Source: Spinellus fusiger (taxonomy: Eukaryota; Mucoromycota; Mucoromycetes; Mucorales; Phycomycetaceae). Taken from it: a stretch of DNA of 64,000 nucleotides. Every line of letters starts with the position of its first letter. Within the stretch, counting starts at the first letter, position 1. The stretch is taken from NCBI GenBank assembly GCA_025094145.1, contig JALLLS010000020.1, forward strand, positions 405,203-469,202, given 5' to 3'. Positions 61,345 through 64,000 of the stretch are shown one piece after another. The notes under the pieces were generated by a model, which was not told the origin of the DNA, made no database searches, and was given only the letters and a program-made list of their open reading frames with translations. The position numbers were made by a program, and so were the translations under genes.

Positions 61345-61935
61345 GAGAGAAAGAATAGTGAGATCTTTGGCCCAGTTTGTTAATACTGCTGTAAGTAATT
61401 GATAGAGCCATTATCTGTTAGCTTGATTATTGAATCTTATGATGAGTGTGTTGGGCGGGAACGCCAACGCCGCTATAGAGTGCAAAGACTCCTTCAGCAA
61501 CAGACAGTGTATCCTCACTTTTCTTCTGATCTATTCTCTACCATCCATTTTCAAACCGTTTAGCAAAGCTAGAAGCTGATAGTGTAGCTGCTGTATTTGT
61601 GTCCTCAAGATTGTTCAAGTTACTTTGAGTGTTCCTCGTTGGATTTCGAATCGTCACAGGATGACAGCTATCCTTTTGGTGTCCTGTTTTCCTTGCTGAC
61701 TTTATGGCCTTTTGGCTGACTATTCTTTACTATCATTTATTATCATCTCTTATTTTACATTATTTTATCCTTCTGTTTATTTTTCTTTATATTTATTTTT
61801 TATTTTTGTATTTAAAGTGTTTGTATGTTTATTTTAATTTTTCAAAATGTCTTATAGGGTGGCCATTAGGCCCAATGCTCAACTATCAAATCATACTCAA
61901 TATATATAACACTTTAAACTGCAGAGAGAAAGTAG
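61339..61935 (+). mobile_element. LINE-C: old 5'-truncated LINE copy at the right TIR of Tc1-A2
   Basis: Last ~555 bp of the same LINE family (61361-61917), starting AGATCTTTGGCCCAGTTTGT, which matches LINE-B at 13988. Diverged and with small deletions relative to LINE-A and LINE-B. The flanking duplication is imperfect: CTGTAGAGAGAAAGAATAG (61340-61358) against CTGCAGAGAGAAAGTAG (61919-61935). As for the other two copies, the duplication starts within the terminal TIR hexamer and the LINE 3' end (...CACTTTAA) joins ACTG. Confidence 0.87.
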
Positions 61936-62159
61936 CTCGTGGAATATAGCATAGCCTTAGAGAACGAATGTTTGAGTTTCAGTTACAATTTTATTGAGAT
62001 AAGTAAAGCCTTACTTCAATTTAAAATACCGAATGGTTCGACCTATAGGCCATTGTTTTATTCAACTATGATTTTATTAATGTTTTAGACTGAGGTTTTA
62101 CGTTCTCAATCAAAGAAGAAATAGGAATCTTCTGATTTATTTATAAATAAAATAAAAGG
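61936..62159. other. Short AT-rich spacer among relics
   Basis: No feature recognised. Confidence 0.5.
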
Positions 62160-62400
62160 TTTATTTTAATAAAGGTAATTGGTACACTGTAAGGCCTTCA
62201 TGGGTATCAATGATAGTCTGAGATCTCCGTCTCATGTTGTTAATGAGAGTATCCGTAGACTCCTTGGATATAAGAATTTTTCTGTTATGTAGAACTCTTT
62301 TTCACTGAGCCTAAAGATTTTCAATTCAGCCAAGACTTATGGTGAACACTGGAACAATATCAGGAATACATTTGATGTTTAAAATAACCTTTTAACAACG
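62160..62400 (-). mobile_element. Tc1-type transposase C-terminal relic of a third kind
   Basis: Read on the minus strand, 62165-62280 gives KILISKESTDTLINNMRRRS and then QTIIDTHEGLTVYQL, the usual C-terminus of Tc1 transposases (compare KDTTDTLIASMGRRCRAVIEAKGG in Tc1-A). The remainder is decayed and TIRs were not found. It is more distant from Tc1-A and Tc1-B than those are from their own relics. Confidence 0.7.
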
Positions 62401-62627
62401 ATCGATTTATATTATATTATATTATATTATAGTTCTCTTTTATATATGCTTTTATAAAGAAAAAAGAAAGAAATTTTAGGGGTTTTGAATCCGAATATTT
62501 TAAGAATCAGTGTAAAAGACATATTAAAACAGTGTAAAAAATGCAAAACAATCACCGGTAAATCTGTCCTCGGAAAGCGTTTTTCCCCCTGGATTAGGAG
62601 TTGTAGTGAAGATTTATAGCTCACAGC

Positions 62628-62700
62628 GCTGACTCCATGTCCGAGTTGTTCTAAATATCTTTGTTTGGTGCCCTGTATTTCTTTGTCAACATTAGTAAAG
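62628..62700 (+). mobile_element. Possible LINE 3' scrap (very short)
   Basis: TGTCCGAGTTGTTCTAAATA and TTTGGTGCCCTGTATTTC resemble two nearby parts of the LINE 3' UTR (14269-14350) with the piece between them deleted. Too short to be sure. Confidence 0.35.
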
Positions 62701-63446
62701 GGATGGGGAGAGAGTAACTTTTTATTATTATTATTAAGGAATGGAAATATACTTTCTAATAAGAAGAGATTGTACTAGTATTTTATATGATTATAATTAT
62801 TTTTAAACAAATAAACCTTACTCAACACTATGTCTTACCCCTTTTGAAGAATCTATTAAGGTAGTACAAAGCAATACGAATAATGATCTTGTTAGGATAT
62901 TCCAAAATAGGTGTTTTTTTAAAGAGAAACATAGGTAAAAAAACACCAGAACAACACTGTTTTGTTTTATCTAATGTTTTGATATGAACTTATGAATATA
63001 TGTGGCAGTAATTTTATACTAATGAAATCGAACAAGGGTCTTTTGCTAAATTAAATAAGCTTTGAATACTAGCTGAATAGTGTTAATGATATGTTATGGA
63101 TCAGCTTTGATCGTGAAAGTGGTAAGTGCATGCGCACAGCGAAGTAATATACAAGATCTGGATGGAACACTATCTGGAAGATTTATCCCTCTAAACCTTT
63201 TTATATCAGAATCATGACATAAGTTATTATCATCAATAGAATTATACTAATATCTACACCTGGATTTTATATATTAAGACTCATCAGATTGTATCAAGAC
63301 AATGTCTAGTAAGTCGTCTTAAAGCCAAGATGTATATACACTTGTACATCTCTAGGTCTATTGAAAAAAAAATTATTAAAAGTGATGAGACTATTTACAC
63401 TATTAAAAAGCAGTTGTATAAGACCCTGATGCTGGGATGAGACAAA
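62701..63446. other. AT-rich gap, nothing assigned
   Basis: No open frame or transposon end recognised. Confidence 0.5.
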
Positions 63447-64000
63447 TACAACCACACTCAATTTAATTTAACAACTACCGAAAATTGGATTTTTTTTTTT
63501 TAAAAAAAAAAAGTACTTTATTTTTACATAAAGCTCTTTTTCTTTTCAAATATTATTAAATTAACCCAATATTTCAGGTAAAATTTCAGAATAATCACAT
63601 TTGTAGAAAATATGATAAAACAAAAGATAAAGAATTATAGAGCATATATTACTTGTTTAAGGCTTGATGAAAGTTGTCTGTGGTCGTGAACGTAGTTGAG
63701 ATAAGAACGCCTACAATTCAAAATAGTATGAGAAATACCAAAAAAAAAACATGGATGACGATTAAGTTTAAAAAGTCATGAAAAACATATAAAAAAAAGT
63801 CAGTGAGAGAAACCTCAGACACCTGGAAAAGGTCATTAGAAAAGATCCATTTGCCCCATATAATCAACTGTAATATGAAAATGTTGAGGTTTGAGGTTGA
63901 TGTATGTAGAAACACCCTTATCAGCTACTGCAATCAGTTAGGGTTTGGATCTTTTTCTAAAGCACACAAGCCAGCCTTAACAGAAAATCACAAGAAGAAA
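63447..64000 (+). mobile_element. Decayed Tc1-B relative running off the right edge
   Basis: TIR-like end TACAACCACACTCAATTTAA at 63447, then a degraded transposase following Tc1-B from its start (63600 onward) through ENHKK at 64000, including recognisable pieces corresponding to LRHLEKVIR and ITYCNQLGFG. Stops and frameshifts throughout. The rest lies outside the window. Confidence 0.85.

Overview
The window is nuclear DNA of a filamentous fungus, most probably an early-diverging one (Mucoromycota, likely Mucorales; this is inference from gene families and style, not a database match). The genes are compact and intron-rich, with short GT-AG introns (about 38-150 nt). Gene islands of housekeeping genes alternate with AT-rich tracts full of decayed transposons. 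No rRNA, tRNA or CRISPR array could be recognised.

Layout. 1-6742: SEC7 (5' part of the gene, minus strand), a mitochondrial-type PPR protein (minus) and a three-RRM TIA-1/Pub1-type RNA-binding protein (plus). 6960-14630: a transposon nest. A Tc1/mariner element (Tc1-A) is flanked on both sides by outward-pointing copies of one non-LTR retrotransposon (LINE-A, nearly full length, minus; LINE-B, 5'-truncated, plus). 14820-15402: a small four-helix-like membrane protein. 15403-22266: AT-rich DNA with a second Tc1 family (Tc1-B), a TnpB/Fanzor-like C-terminal fragment and a truncated Tc1-B relative that touches the stop codon of an amino-acid permease (22267-24909). 26104-58678: a gene island with BRR2 (intronless), an SGNH/PC-esterase-like membrane protein, SET2, an Akr1-type ankyrin-DHHC palmitoyltransferase, an NF-X1/FAP1-type RING protein, CMC2, a cytochrome b5-acyl-CoA dehydrogenase fusion, mitochondrial aspartate aminotransferase, an enoyl-CoA hydratase family enzyme and DBP5. 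59505-64000: a relic graveyard with a decayed Tc1-A relative, a third LINE copy (LINE-C), and further Tc1 fragments.

Main observation. All three clear LINE copies sit exactly at the outer end of a Tc1-A-type terminal inverted repeat. In each case the LINE 3' end (...CTTTGA or CTTTAA) is joined to the terminal TIR hexamer ACTGTA (ACTGCA in LINE-C), and the target-site duplication consists of that hexamer plus about 8-12 bp of flank. This reads as a non-LTR retrotransposon that uses the ends of a DNA transposon as its insertion site. At 6968-14619 the two insertions have converted one 1.4-kb Tc1 into a 7.65-kb palindromic composite whose outer ends again read TACAGT...ACTGTA and which carries near-identical arms of about 1 kb.

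Functional themes in the gene island are RNA metabolism (TIA-1/Pub1-type, BRR2, DBP5), chromatin and ubiquitin regulation (SET2, FAP1/NF-X1), membrane traffic and acylation (SEC7, Akr1) and mitochondrial metabolism (PPR, CMC2, AAT, enoyl-CoA hydratase). The gene models below were spliced by hand. Where reading phase closes across every intron this is stated, and it is the main support for the model.
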